Positions 51,925-63,502 of a stretch of 64,000 nucleotides of DNA are shown here, piece by piece (the first letter of the stretch is position 1; every line of letters starts with the position of its first letter). Below the pieces are notes generated by a model. That model made no database searches. It saw only the letters and a program-made list of their open reading frames with translations, and was not told where the DNA came from. The DNA is from Zizania palustris. Its lineage: Eukaryota; Streptophyta; Magnoliopsida; Poales; Poaceae. A program made the position numbers and the translations under genes. The stretch covers positions 62,001 through 126,000 of the forward strand of contig JAAALK010000705.1 of the NCBI GenBank assembly GCA_019279435.1. The letters are read 5' to 3'.

Positions 51925-52226
51925 CCTTAGAGACTAAACTAAACTTTAATCTCCTTATTCACTTGACTAAACGTTAGTTCCCACCAGTTTGGTTCTAATG
52001 ACTAAAAGCCATTAAAACAGTTAAAAAATGATAGAATTACCCCTAATAAGTGTGGGGGTGGGTTGGATGGGCATTAATGAGGGTAAATCCTATCAATGGT
52101 CTTCTTTAATCTCTTTTAGCAAATTCTTGAGGACCAAATGGCTAAAGTTTAGCCCCTTGTAATCACCATGTTAGACAATTTAGGGACTAAAATAGACTAA
52201 ATTTTAGTAGCCTCAAACAACCTTAA
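51925..52226. mobile_element. Possible MITE
   Basis: Loose inverted similarity between GACTAAACTAAACTTTAATC on the left and the inverse of TAGTCTATTTTAGTCCCTAA on the right, with shared ACTAAACTTTAG-type words. Ends and target duplication are not resolved. Confidence 0.4.
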
Positions 52227-53289
52227 ATTATATGGTTCTTTACTTTTACTCTGGTGCAAGAAGCCTTCTGACTAGGCTCCTATTATGAGCTAACTAGACT
52301 AGAGGTTGCCTTTATACAATTGTTAGCGAGCCAATCTAACTAGAGTTAGGCTCTAAATTAAAGGCCAACAAAGCCAACAAACTAATACTGTAGCACTAAA
52401 GCAAGGCTTCGATCCTACTGTCGATGAGATGTCCCGACCAAAGCCAAGCTTTTGATCAAAAGTCTTGTTTGAGTCCTCTGGCCAAATTCCTATAACAAGC
52501 ATCCTACAAAGGCGGCTACTTGTCATATGTGGCACTAGCGATTATTGGCCTTCTTGTCTAGTCGACAACAACATCCCGGAGATCCCCCACTACCCTAAAA
52601 TTGTTTTGCGAGAAAATGTTTCTCTCCGAGCTCTCTGGCTCAACTTAGAGGGTGAAGTTGAAGGCTTTGACACAACATAAAGATTGTCTTCAAATACCTT
52701 GTCACTAGCACTTAGATGATGTATGTAAGTCTCTAAGACTTCAAGTTTTGAGTCTTGTCTTCAAATCTCTTTATGCTTGTATCTGCTACACCCCTGACTT
52801 GCTAGTGAATTTGATCTAATGAATTTAGTAAAAGTCTATAATCTTGCTATCTTCTTTATCACAATGGTACTATTGATACCATATAGATAAGGATGACTTT
52901 TTTGACCCATTCTTCCTAAGATTCACTGTTTGGCTGAGTCGTAGGATGATAGTGCTACAATGATTTTGTGCGAGGCTGAGTTGATGAGGCTAGGTCCCTT
53001 TTGAGATATGTTTTGTTGGTGCTTTTCTATGGGCGGGTTTCATTCGAGTCTTGAAAATATGACTAAGGGCACTCATCATGAAACTTTGACAATAATATAG
53101 GGTTCAAGCTGAAATTCACTAAAACAAGGTTTTGAACCTCAGTACCAGTCGTAACGTTGTCCACCCTCGCCCCCAAACCAAACGGACCCTTAATCGCACG
53201 CTTAGCCTGCATCCCACGCGACGCGCATAGCCCAGTGCACTGCTAGTCCATCACACTGCCAGCTTAGTGTACAGCCAACAACAAATTTT

Positions 53290-53760
53290 GAAGATTAATG
53301 TTTCACTAGTTGAAGACAAATTTTTCACTAGTTGAAGACAAATTTTTCACCGGATGAAGATGATTTTTTTCACCGATTAAAGCTAAATGTTTTACCAGTT
53401 GAAGATAAATGTTTCATCTGTTACAGTAGTTGGAACTCAATATTTAAAATGTTTCATCCTTTTTATTTCAAATGTTTCACCCTTTTTATTTCAAACGTTT
53501 TTCACTATTTTTATTTCGAATATTTCATCTGTTGTGAAATGTTTCACTAGTTAAATATAAATATTTCACCAGTTGAAGTTAAATGTTTCACTAGGTGAAG
53601 ATAAATGTCTTACTACTTAAAGATAAATGTTTCACATGTTGTTACAGTAGTTAGAACTCAATATTTCTCACGTGAAAGCAAAATGTTTCACCATTTTTTT
53701 TGAAATGTTTCATCCTTTTTTATTTGAAATGTTTTTTTATCTTTTTTATTTCAGACGAAT
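53290..53760. repeat. Degenerate TTTCAC-GTTGAAGA minisatellite
   Basis: Roughly 28-bp units around TGTTTCACTAGTTGAAGATAAA, much mutated. A higher-order copy is visible: GTTACAGTAGTTGGAACTCA (about 53420) recurs as GTTACAGTAGTTAGAACTCA (about 53641). Confidence 0.7.
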
Positions 53761-55116
53761 GTGTTCTTTCTGCTATAGCTTGCCCTAAGAAAAACAACAG
53801 TTCCACATATATCTCTAGTGCTTTTTCTATTCGAAACACAAGGGCGCTAAGCAAAGAAAATTCAATTAACGAACAGTAGGTGCTTTTTCTTTTCAGTGAT
53901 ATGAAGGCTCTCAGCTTTTACTTAAATCATTAGTCGAAGATATTTTAGCTTGTTCTAGGATCAGGTCGTAGCGAGGCTATTTTAATTATTAATTTGATAC
54001 CGATAATCAAATACCTTTCCTCTTTAATCAGACTCTATAACTATTCAGATAATTTATATAACCAAACGTCACGATTTTATGTGAACTGAGCCTATCCTTC
54101 CTATGAGTGGGCAATCGGTTTTGTTGGTTTTTCGGTTTAACGAAGTTCGGTTTCTAGAAAACAGGTACCAAAATATGATTAAATTAAAAAACCAAAAAAA
54201 TGCATTTCTGTTTTTTGGGTTTTTCGGTAGCCCGAATACAGAAGACCAGGCAGGCGTGGCGTCGAGCGAGAATGGCTCGCGATTCAATTTTGATTCGCTA
54301 CTGCGGTTTTTTAGTTTTATGAGCTAAAAAACCGAACCGAACGTAACGATTTTTTTTAGAAAAAACAAAATTAGTTATTTTTCAATTTTGATGAATTTGT
54401 GTTCTCACTGAACGGAGCAAGCTCGTTTAGTGATTAGCTGAATGAAATTGAACAGTATGAGATGGTTCTAGATAAATTGATTTGGGATAAGATAATCTCG
54501 GATGAGTTGGTACAAATATATTGTTTGGTTGGATGTTTGAGATAACACATGAAAAATGATTAGTTATAATTAATAACATATAATTATAATTATTTTTCAC
54601 TAAAAATACTTAATAACTATTAATCTTAACTAATTATAAATAATTAGTATAGTTAATAAAAAATGGACAATATCGTTCGTTTGTTTTTACCACACGAAAT
54701 GATTCAGCATCTAGAGAGAATATTCTGAGAATCTGAACCAATTCATCTTGGATGGTTTCGTACAGCATATCTAACCAAATATACTCGTTTTTTGAAACTA
54801 TACTGAACCATCTGAATTTGGTTCAAACGGCCAAACACAACGTTAGGTGAGACGATGGTTCATGTTATATCAACTTGGATATTAAATTCATTGTGTGGAC
54901 ACGTCCCTCGTTAATCCGATCATCTGGTTGATTCCGTAAATCTGGTTTCTTCCCCGCCACTCGTGCTCCCAACTCCTACACCCCCCTTATCCCTTTCGAT
55001 TCCCGTTCACCTTCCTGGCCACTCAAAAAAAAAGTATCTCCCGCAGCTGCAACTGCGCACCTCGCCGACTGCCGCGCTGGTTGTTGCCTCGCCTAGCGGT
55101 GCGTCGTGCGCGTGCC

Positions 55117-58100
55117 ATGGCCTCCGACGCGTGGCTCTCGCTGCCATCCCGTCTCCCCTCGCTCCTGCCCCGCCCGATGCTCCGGGTGGCGCCCTGCGCC
55201 GCCGCCGCCGCGTCCACTTCCTCGAGGTGTCGCGCCGTCACGGTGGCGCGGCCGTCGGACCGGCCGGCGCGGGCCCCGTGCCGCGGGTGGCTGCCCGGTC
55301 GGTGCTGGAGACGGCACCGGCTTCGCGCCGCCGAGGCTGATCGGCAAGGAGGGGTGCAGCAGGGGGACGACGTCGTCGACGGCAACGTGCTCCCCTACTG
55401 TAGCATCAACCGCAAGGAGAAGAAGACCATCGGGGAGATGGAGCAGGAGTTTCTCCAGGCGCTCCAGGCACGTGCACGCGTCCTTCTTCGATCCGTCTCC
55501 TCCAATACTAGTTTGCCGCATTTTTACTTGACAGTGAAGTAAATGTTTTTTTCCTGTTCTTTAGGCGTTCTATTACGACAAGACGGCGTTAATGTCGAAC
55601 GAGGAGTTCGATAACCTCAAAGAGGAGCTTATGTGGGAAGGAAGCAGCGTTGTGATGCTAAGTAAAATTCCTATTCTAATACAAGATCCCCTAACTAAAG
55701 ATTATGTGCACCCAATTCTAACCAATAGTTGCTCACAAATTTCCGATCAACCCATAATAACATCGATTTGAATTATTCTATCAACCATCAACTTAACATA
55801 AACCTTGCACTTGTTCTGTAGCAATGCGTGAGGTCTCCTCTGATCCTCTTTTTCTTTGAGTCCTGCTTTCTTATAAGTACAAAATAATCTTGTCATGTAA
55901 GGCTTAATCATTGCTTTTTATTTCTTTGTTAGCTCCTGACGAGCAAAGGCTTTTGGAAGCATCCATGGCTTATGTGTCTGGCAACCCCATTATGACGGAT
56001 GCCGAATTCGATGAACTAAAGCTGAGATTAAGAGTTGGTCCTTCTTGTCCCTAGTTATCTTATATTGGTGAAATTTGTTCTGTTAAGTGCAGCCAAAGTT
56101 CAATTCGATTCAATGATTTTTTTGGCAATTTATTTGCCTTGTTATTGCGATTTTAATATAACTGACATATTTGGCCAGGGTGATTATACTGCCATTCTGC
56201 CAAGTGCTGTAGAATGATAATTGTGCTATGCGATGCCTTGTTTTCATGCAATGTACATAGATGAGTTAGCAGGCTTAGCGTTTTGAGTTAAATGGTAAAT
56301 TAGCAATTTCTATCATGACATTCGGTTGTCACTTGGCTTCAGTGTACAATGAGAATTATAGATGAACGATACATAAATACATTATAGCTGTAGTGTTTTA
56401 TCCTGAACTATACTTACCTTTTCTTCCTTTTTCTTGTCTAGAAAGAAGGAAGTGAAATTGTACAGGAAGGTCCAAGATGCAGCCTACGGAGCCGAAAGGT
56501 AGGGATTGGCTCTTTTATTTTGATATACAAGTTCAGTTATGTGTAATCCACAGTTTCAATAAGTACACTAATATATAGTTTAACATGGGAAATTACCATG
56601 GGTAAAATTCAGCTATTAGCCTTGTGAAAGTAACTAGCCAAATGTCCCATGTGTTACTGCAGAATAAAAACTGCCTTAAAAACTGAATTTACAGCAAACT
56701 GTTGTGAATGATGACACATGGATAGGATAAGGGACCGAAGACCAGGATAAATGCGAGATCGCTCTTGTCAACGCTGGGCTTGTCCTGAACGTCATGATCA
56801 AGCTAGAGCTAACTCTAGGATTTTTATTGGTTATTTTTTTGAGGCAAGCTAGTAGGAGAGCCTCCTACTGAGGTATTAAAGGGTGGCTGGAGCCAAAGAA
56901 AGTACAGGAGCGAGTGGGGAAGGGGGGGGGGGAGATGTGGTTCCTGTGAAGCCAGAGGGACCAAGACCTAATAAGCAGAACTTCCATGGAGAAGGGCCAC
57001 CCCAAACTAGACTTTGCAGCAGAGATCATGTCAGGAAGAGGAAGATTGAGGTCCCAGGTAGTGCCGAGCTGAGACTATCAGGTCGTGCTGAACCGACAAG
57101 CGAAGAAAAGGTGGAAGGCAGTCTCCTCCATGGCATCAACACAGAGCATGATGTTATAATTGTTATTTGCAATGTAGAGGTGTTCCCATCGTAAGATGTT
57201 TCTGGTATTCAGCTTGTCCATCAAGAGAAGCCAAAAGAAGACTCGAAACTTGTTGGAACATTTGTAATGCCAAGTCCACTTGATGATGGAGTGAGGGACG
57301 AGATTATTTTATTGCTTAATTATGATGCATTTCATAGTGGTGTTAACTTGTGCTACTACCATGGCAACCCATGGTGAATAAGTCAAAAGGCCAGAAGGAA
57401 GAGAATGATCTGGACCTAAGTATGGTCAATCCTTGAACTCAATACCTTTTGCTAACACAATCTTATCTTCAGTGTACTAACAATCTCAACCTTACATCAT
57501 GACATATATATATATATGTGTGTGTGTGTGTCTTGCAATATTTATATTTAGTTATTTAACACAAATTAACCTTCTAAAATTTGTCTCTGGGGATGTAGAA
57601 AGAACTGCCTTTACACATTAGGGGAATTAGAGTTACAGTGCCTTAAAAACCTCTACACCAGCTAAGTTTTCACATATTTTTAAAAATGCCTCAGAACTGT
57701 CTCTAAAATATTTTCCTTTATTATTAACAGTGTCATCATAGATATGTCTCAGAATATCCATAGCACCTCACAATGTCTATTGTCAAAAACTATACAGTGG
57801 AACCATGTCATGCTGAAACCGAAATGAGAAAAGTTCAACGCAAAGAAATATTTTGTAGAGTCATGACCATCACATCACTTTTTTTCTGGTGCTAATATGA
57901 AGCTGTTTAGTTAAAGTACCCTGACAAAATTTGCAATGTTGTGCAGGTTTACAGTGACTTAACTGTTGACTACTTCAAGATGTTCCTGCTAAATGTTCCA
58001 GCAGCTGTTGTAGCTCTGACACTGTGAGGGTTATATGGAAATTGTCATATTTGTTAGAGAGATTTTTGGATTATCACCATCTTTAATTGCTCATATTGTT

Positions 58101-60373
58101 TCTTGACCAGATTTAGCTGGCCATATTCACTATGATGAACAATCATTATTATTTTTGGCAGTTTTTTATCTTTGTTAAATGTTTTGTTAATGCCTAATCT
58201 AGATTTCTTCTTCACAGTTTCTTCTTCCTGGATGATTTCACAGGTTTTGAGATCACATATCTTCTTGAGGTTAGTTCTAACAAATCCAAGCTGATGTACC
58301 TTACTTAGCTTATTCACCAAAATATATTAGATGCTCATGAGTTTAATCATGTACACATTATAGTCCTACAATTTGTTTACTCACTAAAATAGACTTTGAA
58401 AAGTATGAATTAGGTGCAGCACAAACGGTTGTGCCTCTATTTTTTTCCTAATCAATGGGCTAGCTGGCAGTTAAAGCCGGCAATTCTGCAGCTTGTCTTG
58501 GTTTGGTGCAAAGGCCTAAGCCACTAATTAAACACTATATAGTTACATAAATTACTGGAAGTACCACAGAAATCACAAATTAATAGTCAGACACAAAAGG
58601 TCACAGATCACCACCAGTAGTTAGATGTAGCTACACAACATTATATTCACATACCACGTATTAGAGAACAAGAATTGTCTATGCACTATGAAGTATCTAA
58701 ATGTGATGCATATCCATATCTGATGGTAATTAAAATACATATTATCTGTATCGAATGAAGTATCTGACAATGGAAGGGCAGTTTATGAAAGTATCCACAT
58801 AAATACATAATATATGCCATCATATAGGAGACATGCACAGAAAGTATGATAATAAGTCACATCGCAGGGATTATATCACAAGTCCCATGCTTATATCTGT
58901 AGATGATGTCATACATAATATGTGGTTTTCAATGTTAATGTTTCAAAAAGCAGTAGGCACTAAGCAGGTGGTGGGGGTCTAGGCGTGCCAGCCTGCCAGG
59001 TCGGTGGCTAGGTGTTGGTGCTTAGGCGGTGTGATTTAGACATGTAAATATTGGATTTTCATGTAATGGCAAATTGACAATATGACATGAATTATAAATT
59101 TGCATTTAAATAAGAGATATCAACAGCATACTCTATACCATATACCCATGACCATGATCCATCTTCCTGCATCTCCATATGTGATATGTCCCAATGTCCT
59201 ACACATGACTAAGTTCATTAAAAATGAACAAACCTCTTAACAGAGGCACTGTATTCTGTTCATGGGCTGGGTAGGCTAGGCCCCAAACCCTAGCCCATAA
59301 CATATTCTTATGCCAATATGATTAACATGTAACAAATGAAAACTCAATATCAATTATGACAATAACCGATAAGTGATAACTAAATATTAGCCACGCCACC
59401 ACCACTTTTGAGTTCTTAGTTCTTACAAGCCAATGCACAACTCACAACTCACAACTCACAAGCAAAGTAAGCAAAGGAGAATAGGAAAGGGAAACCTAAA
59501 TCCCGATTCCCCTGTCAATGCCCTTAATGAACCAAGTGGACCTGCCTAGGTGGCCGCCCAGCCAGTCCGCTTAGGCACAAGTAGGTATGCCTAGAGGTCT
59601 AGAACCACATATGCAGGAATTTTATAGGATTTTCATAGGAATTATACTAAATCCTCCAAAATTCCTTTGAAAAAAATCCATTCCAAAGGAGCCCTTAATC
59701 TGGTAGCCTCGCTTGTCATGGCAAGGTGAGCCAGCAGGCAGCGCCTACCCTAGGCATGATAACCATCTCAAAGTAACCAGTTATTTTGTTTTTGAAATGT
59801 TCTCTGTATTATTGATTTCTTGTAGACTAGATCAATCCATTGCAGTGCATGCCACTTTTGGAACAGTTTTTGTCGAGAGTTTACATCAGACCTTGTACTG
59901 GCTCTCTAACTGAATGTGTGCTCATGAATGATGCAGTTGCCAGAGCCTTTCAGTTTCATCTTCACATGGTTTGCAGCACTGCCTCTAATATTTTGGATAG
60001 CACAGGCAATTACTAGTGCCATAGTGAAGGACTTTCTAATTCTAAAGGTATTTTTGCATGTCTTACCATACATTGTGGACTTCTTAACTATGGCACAAAG
60101 TGATGAAACTTTTTAATTAGGGACCATGCCCAAATTGCGGCAACGAAAATCTTTCCTTCTTTGGGACTATACTGTCAGTGCCTAGCGGTGGTGCAAACAA
60201 CAGTGTCAAATGTGCAAAGTATGGCTTTGAAATCAAAATTCTCAGTCCCTGATGCAATTGATCTTATATTCTAACTAGTGTTGTTACTATGTATGTTTAT
60301 CAGTTGTGGTACTTCATTGGTATACGATTCTGCATCCCGGTTGATCACACTCCCGGAAGGAGCTGAAGCGTAA
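55117..60373 (+). CDS. PGRL1: PGR5-like protein 1 (PGRL1), thylakoid
   Basis: PGRL1 works with PGR5 in ferredoxin-dependent cyclic electron flow around photosystem I, in the thylakoid membrane. Exons: 55117-55467, 55565-55661, 55933-56033, 56442-56498, 57947-58023, 58218-58269, 59937-60047, 60121-60218 and 60304-60373, together 1014 nt or 337 residues, all in phase. An Arg/Ala-rich transit peptide precedes the conserved start (VLPYCSINRKEKKTIGEMEQ; C95). Next come MSNEEFDNLKEELMWEGSSV and EGPRCSLRS (C196). Membrane helices are at about 214-236 (LLNVPAAVVALTLFFFLDD) and 252-276 (FIFTWFAALPLIFWIAQA). C-terminal CxxC pairs are C285/C288 and C313/C316, ending LITLPEGAEA. All redox cysteines expected for the family are present. 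ATG 55117 was chosen as the first in-frame ATG in good context. The transit-peptide region is the least certain part. Confidence 0.94.
55468..55564 (+). other. GC–AG intron 1 of PGRL1
   Basis: The exon must end ...GCGCTCCAG and resume GCGTTCTATTAC to give LQ-AFYYDK. The donor is thus CAG|GCACGT and the acceptor TTCTTTAG. The nearby GT (GCAC|GTGCAC) would put the next exon out of frame with an early stop. Confidence 0.8.
57050..57335 (-). pseudogene. LINE zf-RVT relic in PGRL1 intron 4
   Basis: Read on -, the translation contains KFRVFFWLLLMDKLNTRNIL and CVDAMEETAFHLFFACRFST. This is the zinc-binding C-terminal domain pattern of plant L1-type LINEs (FxWLxxxxRLxTRxxL...C...E...HLFFxC). The first Cys pair is degraded. 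No target duplication was found. Confidence 0.6.
57508..57533 (+). repeat. (TA)n(TG)n microsatellite
   Basis: A compound dinucleotide run in PGRL1 intron 4. Confidence 0.8.
58270..59936 (+). other. PGRL1 intron 6
   Basis: 1667 bp between GAG|GTTAGT and ATGCAG|TTG. AT-rich. A GGCTAGGTGTTGGTGCTTAGG-type fragment near 58965-59035 and CCTAGGTGGCCGCC near 59545 suggest remnants of GC-rich hAT MITEs. No full element or gene is resolved. Confidence 0.5.
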
Positions 60374-61244
60374 TTGAAGGACACTTCGGTGAGTCACTAC
60401 CCTAGCGGTTTGTCTATAAGCTGCATAGTGATGGATACTTCAGTGAATCAGTGTTGATAATCTGAAGTATGAAAATCATCCAGTAGTGTGTTACAGATAA
60501 AAAAATCAGCAGTAAGAGCAACTAAGTCAACATGTTATAGAAGTTAAGATGGAAGTATCATGTGCAAACGGTACATGTGTTGCAAATTTCATTTTCACTA
60601 GGCCTAGAAATTCTTAAACTAGAGATGAAATTTCTAGTCCGAACTCGACTTTATCTAGAAACCTCAACTTGGCTCTGTTTTCTAAGTAATTGTCTTTCAG
60701 ATTCTAGCAAATCAAATTGAATTTGTGCATAAAAAATTTCATGAATATATAATATGCCTACCCCTAGGCCCTATCTCTAGTAATTTGATCAGAAGTTTTA
60801 TATCTACCTAGTGAAAATGAAACTTGCAACACTTATGCCAGTGTGTGTACTTAGGTAACATGTTAAATGCCAGAATAGTAATTAATACTATGAACCATCT
60901 CAATTTACATTAGCAGGATACAGGAGCTGCAGCTTATCAAATTCTGTTGTCTACATGGAGACCAATACCAACCTTTCATATTTGATAATCATGTTGTGAA
61001 GCATCGCTTTTAAACTCCTTAATCTACTTATTTAAGTAATTTGTATATATTTGCATTTCTTAAGAGTGTAAGAAATAGATACACATCAGAATTGTCATTC
61101 ACAAGTATGGTCCAGCTGTTCCATTTGGCTATCAATTTAACAATCCAAAAAGACTTCATTTATAGCCATTCAATTTTGTTTCAAAAAGATTCCACATCTA
61201 CCTTTTACCTATTCTTAGTTCACAAATTAAGGAGATTTATTGTT

Positions 61245-61508
61245 TTAATACTACTTTCTCTATCTCACAAAGAATTTACTTTTAAGATAAAGTTGATAAA
61301 TTAGTCGTAGAGTAAAAGAACAAAGTGCTCTTCATTAATAAGAAAATAGTATTGTTAAAGTGACATGTAAGAGGTAGGTAAGAGATATTGTAGAAATAAA
61401 ATTTCTTGATTTATAAAAACCAAGAGTAGATAAGAAGATAGAAATAATTCTTTTTTAAACAAAACTAAATGGGCAGAAGTAAATTCTTTTTAAGATGAAG
61501 GGAATATT
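61245..61508. mobile_element. Stowaway-like MITE
   Basis: Left CTACTTTCTCTATCTCACAA followed by AGAATTTACTT; right the inverse of TTCCCTTCATCTTAAAAAGA followed by ATTTACTTCT. This is the pattern of Stowaway MITEs in grasses. TA-type target duplication is likely but not distinct in this AT-rich setting. Confidence 0.6.
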
Positions 61509-61879
61509 ACCTATTATTTAATAATATTATTTTTTATTAACACATGACACTTTGATATTCTACCTTTATTACTATTTATCAACTTAGTAAAGTTTTATTG
61601 GATGGATAGAGTATTTTGCAATGATCTTGTTCACATTTTGACCTCAAATCAACAACAAAAATGTGTCCAAAATTATTTCTTAGCAAGAAACACAATTGAG
61701 ACATACGATACCAATAGATTGTGATTGAGAAAAGGTGGAATATTTAACAAAATGAATTGGAAGTTTGAACGCGAAAATAACAATTGCAAATAAAATATAA
61801 ATGTATATATATAATGTGTGGGTCATTAGTCTAGTTTATACTATAAAATATAGTTTCTCCATTAACTTTTAAACGATGC

Positions 61880-62056
61880 AATTGACTTTTATCTCAATGT
61901 TTGACCATTCGTCTTATTCAAAAAACTTTTTAAAATATCATTTATTTTTTTATAATTTGTTTTATTACTTAAGTACTCTAAGTATAACTTATATTTTTGT
62001 ATATTTGAAAAAAAAATTGAATAAGAAGAATGGTAAAACATTGAGTAAAAATCAAA
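61880..62056. mobile_element. Hairpin MITE directly downstream of the kinase
   Basis: Arms TGACTTTTATCTCAATGTTT + GACCATTCGTCTTATTC and the inverse of TGATTTTTACTCAATGTTTT + ACCATTCTTCTTATTC pair across an AT-rich loop. It ends a few bases from the kinase stop codon, so it may supply the 3' UTR. Confidence 0.65.
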
Positions 62057-62060
62057 TGTG

Positions 62061-63502
62061 TCAAAATATCAGAGGTTGACTTCGAGTCGTGCTCGAGCGC
62101 GTGGTGGCATCCGTGGCGGTCTCGGAGGAAGAGGAAGAAGCAAGGGAATGGAGGCTCGACGGCTCGAGGTGCGCAAAGGGGCTCACGGTGGGCGCGGCGA
62201 CGTGGTCGTCGTCCTCCAGCATCTGCACCACGCTGGACATGGACGGCCGCTCCTCCGGCCTGTACTGCACGCACCACAGCGCCACCGCGCACATCCGCTC
62301 CGCCTTCTTCCTCCTCCCGGCGCCTCCCAGCGCCCGCGCCCGCGCCACCACCGCCTCCGTCTCGCCGCGCTCCAGGCGCTGCCACACCCACCGGGGGTAC
62401 CACTGCTCCTGGCTGTCTAGCTCCTGCATGTAGTTCCTCCTCCCGCCCAGGATCTCGAACAGCAGCATGCCGTAGCTGTACACGTCGCACTTGTGCGTCA
62501 CCGGCACCGGCATCCACAGCTCCGGCGCCGCGTAGCCCGGGGTTCCCCTCCCGCCGCCGGTCATCGTCAGGTGCGTCTTCTCCCTGTCGCACAGCCTCGC
62601 CAGCCCGAAGTCGGCAACCTTTGGCTCGAACCCCTGGTCGAGCAGGACGTTGCCGGGCTTGATGTCGTAGTGGATGATCCGCCGCGCGCATTCGTCGTGG
62701 AGGTACCGGATCGCCTTAGCCGTCCCGACGGCGATGCGGTACAGCTCGTCGAAGCCGAGCTGCCGGTCCTGGCCGCCGCCGTCGACGAACAGGTAGCGCT
62801 CCAGCGAGCCGTTCGGCATGCACTCGTACACGAGCGCCTTGAGGTCGGCGTCGAAGCAGAAGCCGTAGAGCCTGGCGAGGTTTACGTGCGACGTCCTCCC
62901 GATGGTGCCGATCTCCGCCATGAACTGCTCCTCGGCGCGCTTCCCCATGCCGCTGCCAAGGACCTTCACGGCCACCGACAGACCGCTTCCCCGGAGCTCC
63001 CCTTTGTACACCACCCCGAAGCCGCCGGCGCCAAGCCTCTCCGCGTAGTTGCTGGTCATTTCTTGCAGCTGCGACGAGCTGAATCTGACAGGCCGGTTCT
63101 TGACGACGTCCAACGTCGACGTCGTCAGCGCGGCGCCATGGCCGTCCTGCAGATTGGCCGGCGGTTGCGGGGGGTGGTGCCGGCCGTGGCGTCTCCGGCG
63201 AGAGGTCGTACTTGCGCGACATCCGCAGCTTGCAACACTTGTAGATGAGAAGCGCGACCACGATTGCTACTATACCGACTGTGATCACTGACACTGAAAT
63301 CAAGGTATAACACGCAGAGCAGAGTAATCAATCAACAAGCACGCAAACATGCAGACAAACGGTGACAATTAAACGATCGATCGATGCTTCAAAAGAAATC
63401 AAATTGCACTTGATGGATCATGCGTGCTTGCAGATGGCGCGTACCGATGGCTATTGCGACGTTCCCGCCGGCTATTGTCTCGGAGGAGCCGGAGGACGAC
63501 AT
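62061..63502 (-). CDS. LRK10-like receptor kinase, possible one-base frameshift
   Basis: A membrane Ser/Thr kinase of the rust-resistance Lr10/LRK10L type. Exons seen: 63448-63502 (MSSSGSSETIAGGNVAIAI) and 62061-63293. The second begins with a transmembrane helix (VSVITVGIVAIVVALLIYKC) and juxtamembrane SRKYDLSPETP, then the kinase: G-loop LGAGGFGVVYKG, VAVKVLG, catalytic loop IIHYDIKPGNVLLD (non-RD, Tyr before Asp), VADFGLARL, GTPGYAAPELW and CDVYSYGMLLFEILGGRRN. The tail is Ser/Thr-rich. Between the juxtamembrane part and the kinase the frame moves by one near the G run 63169-63174 (C run on -). Removing one base would give 429 codons. The reading upstream of the ATG stays open (CEPESKGASTHPPAG) after a possible acceptor, so an ectodomain exon may lie beyond the window. 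Confidence 0.8.

Larger units (their letters stand above)
49450..55116. other. Intergenic space between divergent VAR3 and PGRL1
   Basis: 5.7 kb between two gene 5' ends. It contains MITEs (49567-49923, about 50076-50295, about 51925-52226), small tandem repeats (50487-50588: a 50-60-bp unit with CTAGATATA(C/T)TAGCCTCTC; 50868-50942: GGAAGGGTTACCAC units), a degenerate minisatellite (53290-53760) and CGGTTT-rich sequence (54110-54345). No gene is seen; the small ORFs have no family features. Confidence 0.65.
60374..62060. other. Intergenic space between convergent PGRL1 and kinase
   Basis: AT-rich. Contains two MITE-like inverted structures (61245-61508 and 61880-62056). No gene is seen. Confidence 0.65.

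Noticed and set aside
54110..54345. CGGTTTTTCGGTT-rich segment as a defined transposon
   Set aside because: Suggestive inverted CGGTTT/AAACCG words, but no clear ends or target duplication.
54440..54845. Possible MITE with GATGGTTC ends upstream of PGRL1
   Set aside because: Only weak inverted similarity by eye; borders cannot be supported.
56883..57194. 103-codon + strand ORF starting MAGAKESTG
   Set aside because: Opposite strand of the LINE zf-RVT relic in a PGRL1 intron. The relic explains the sequence better.
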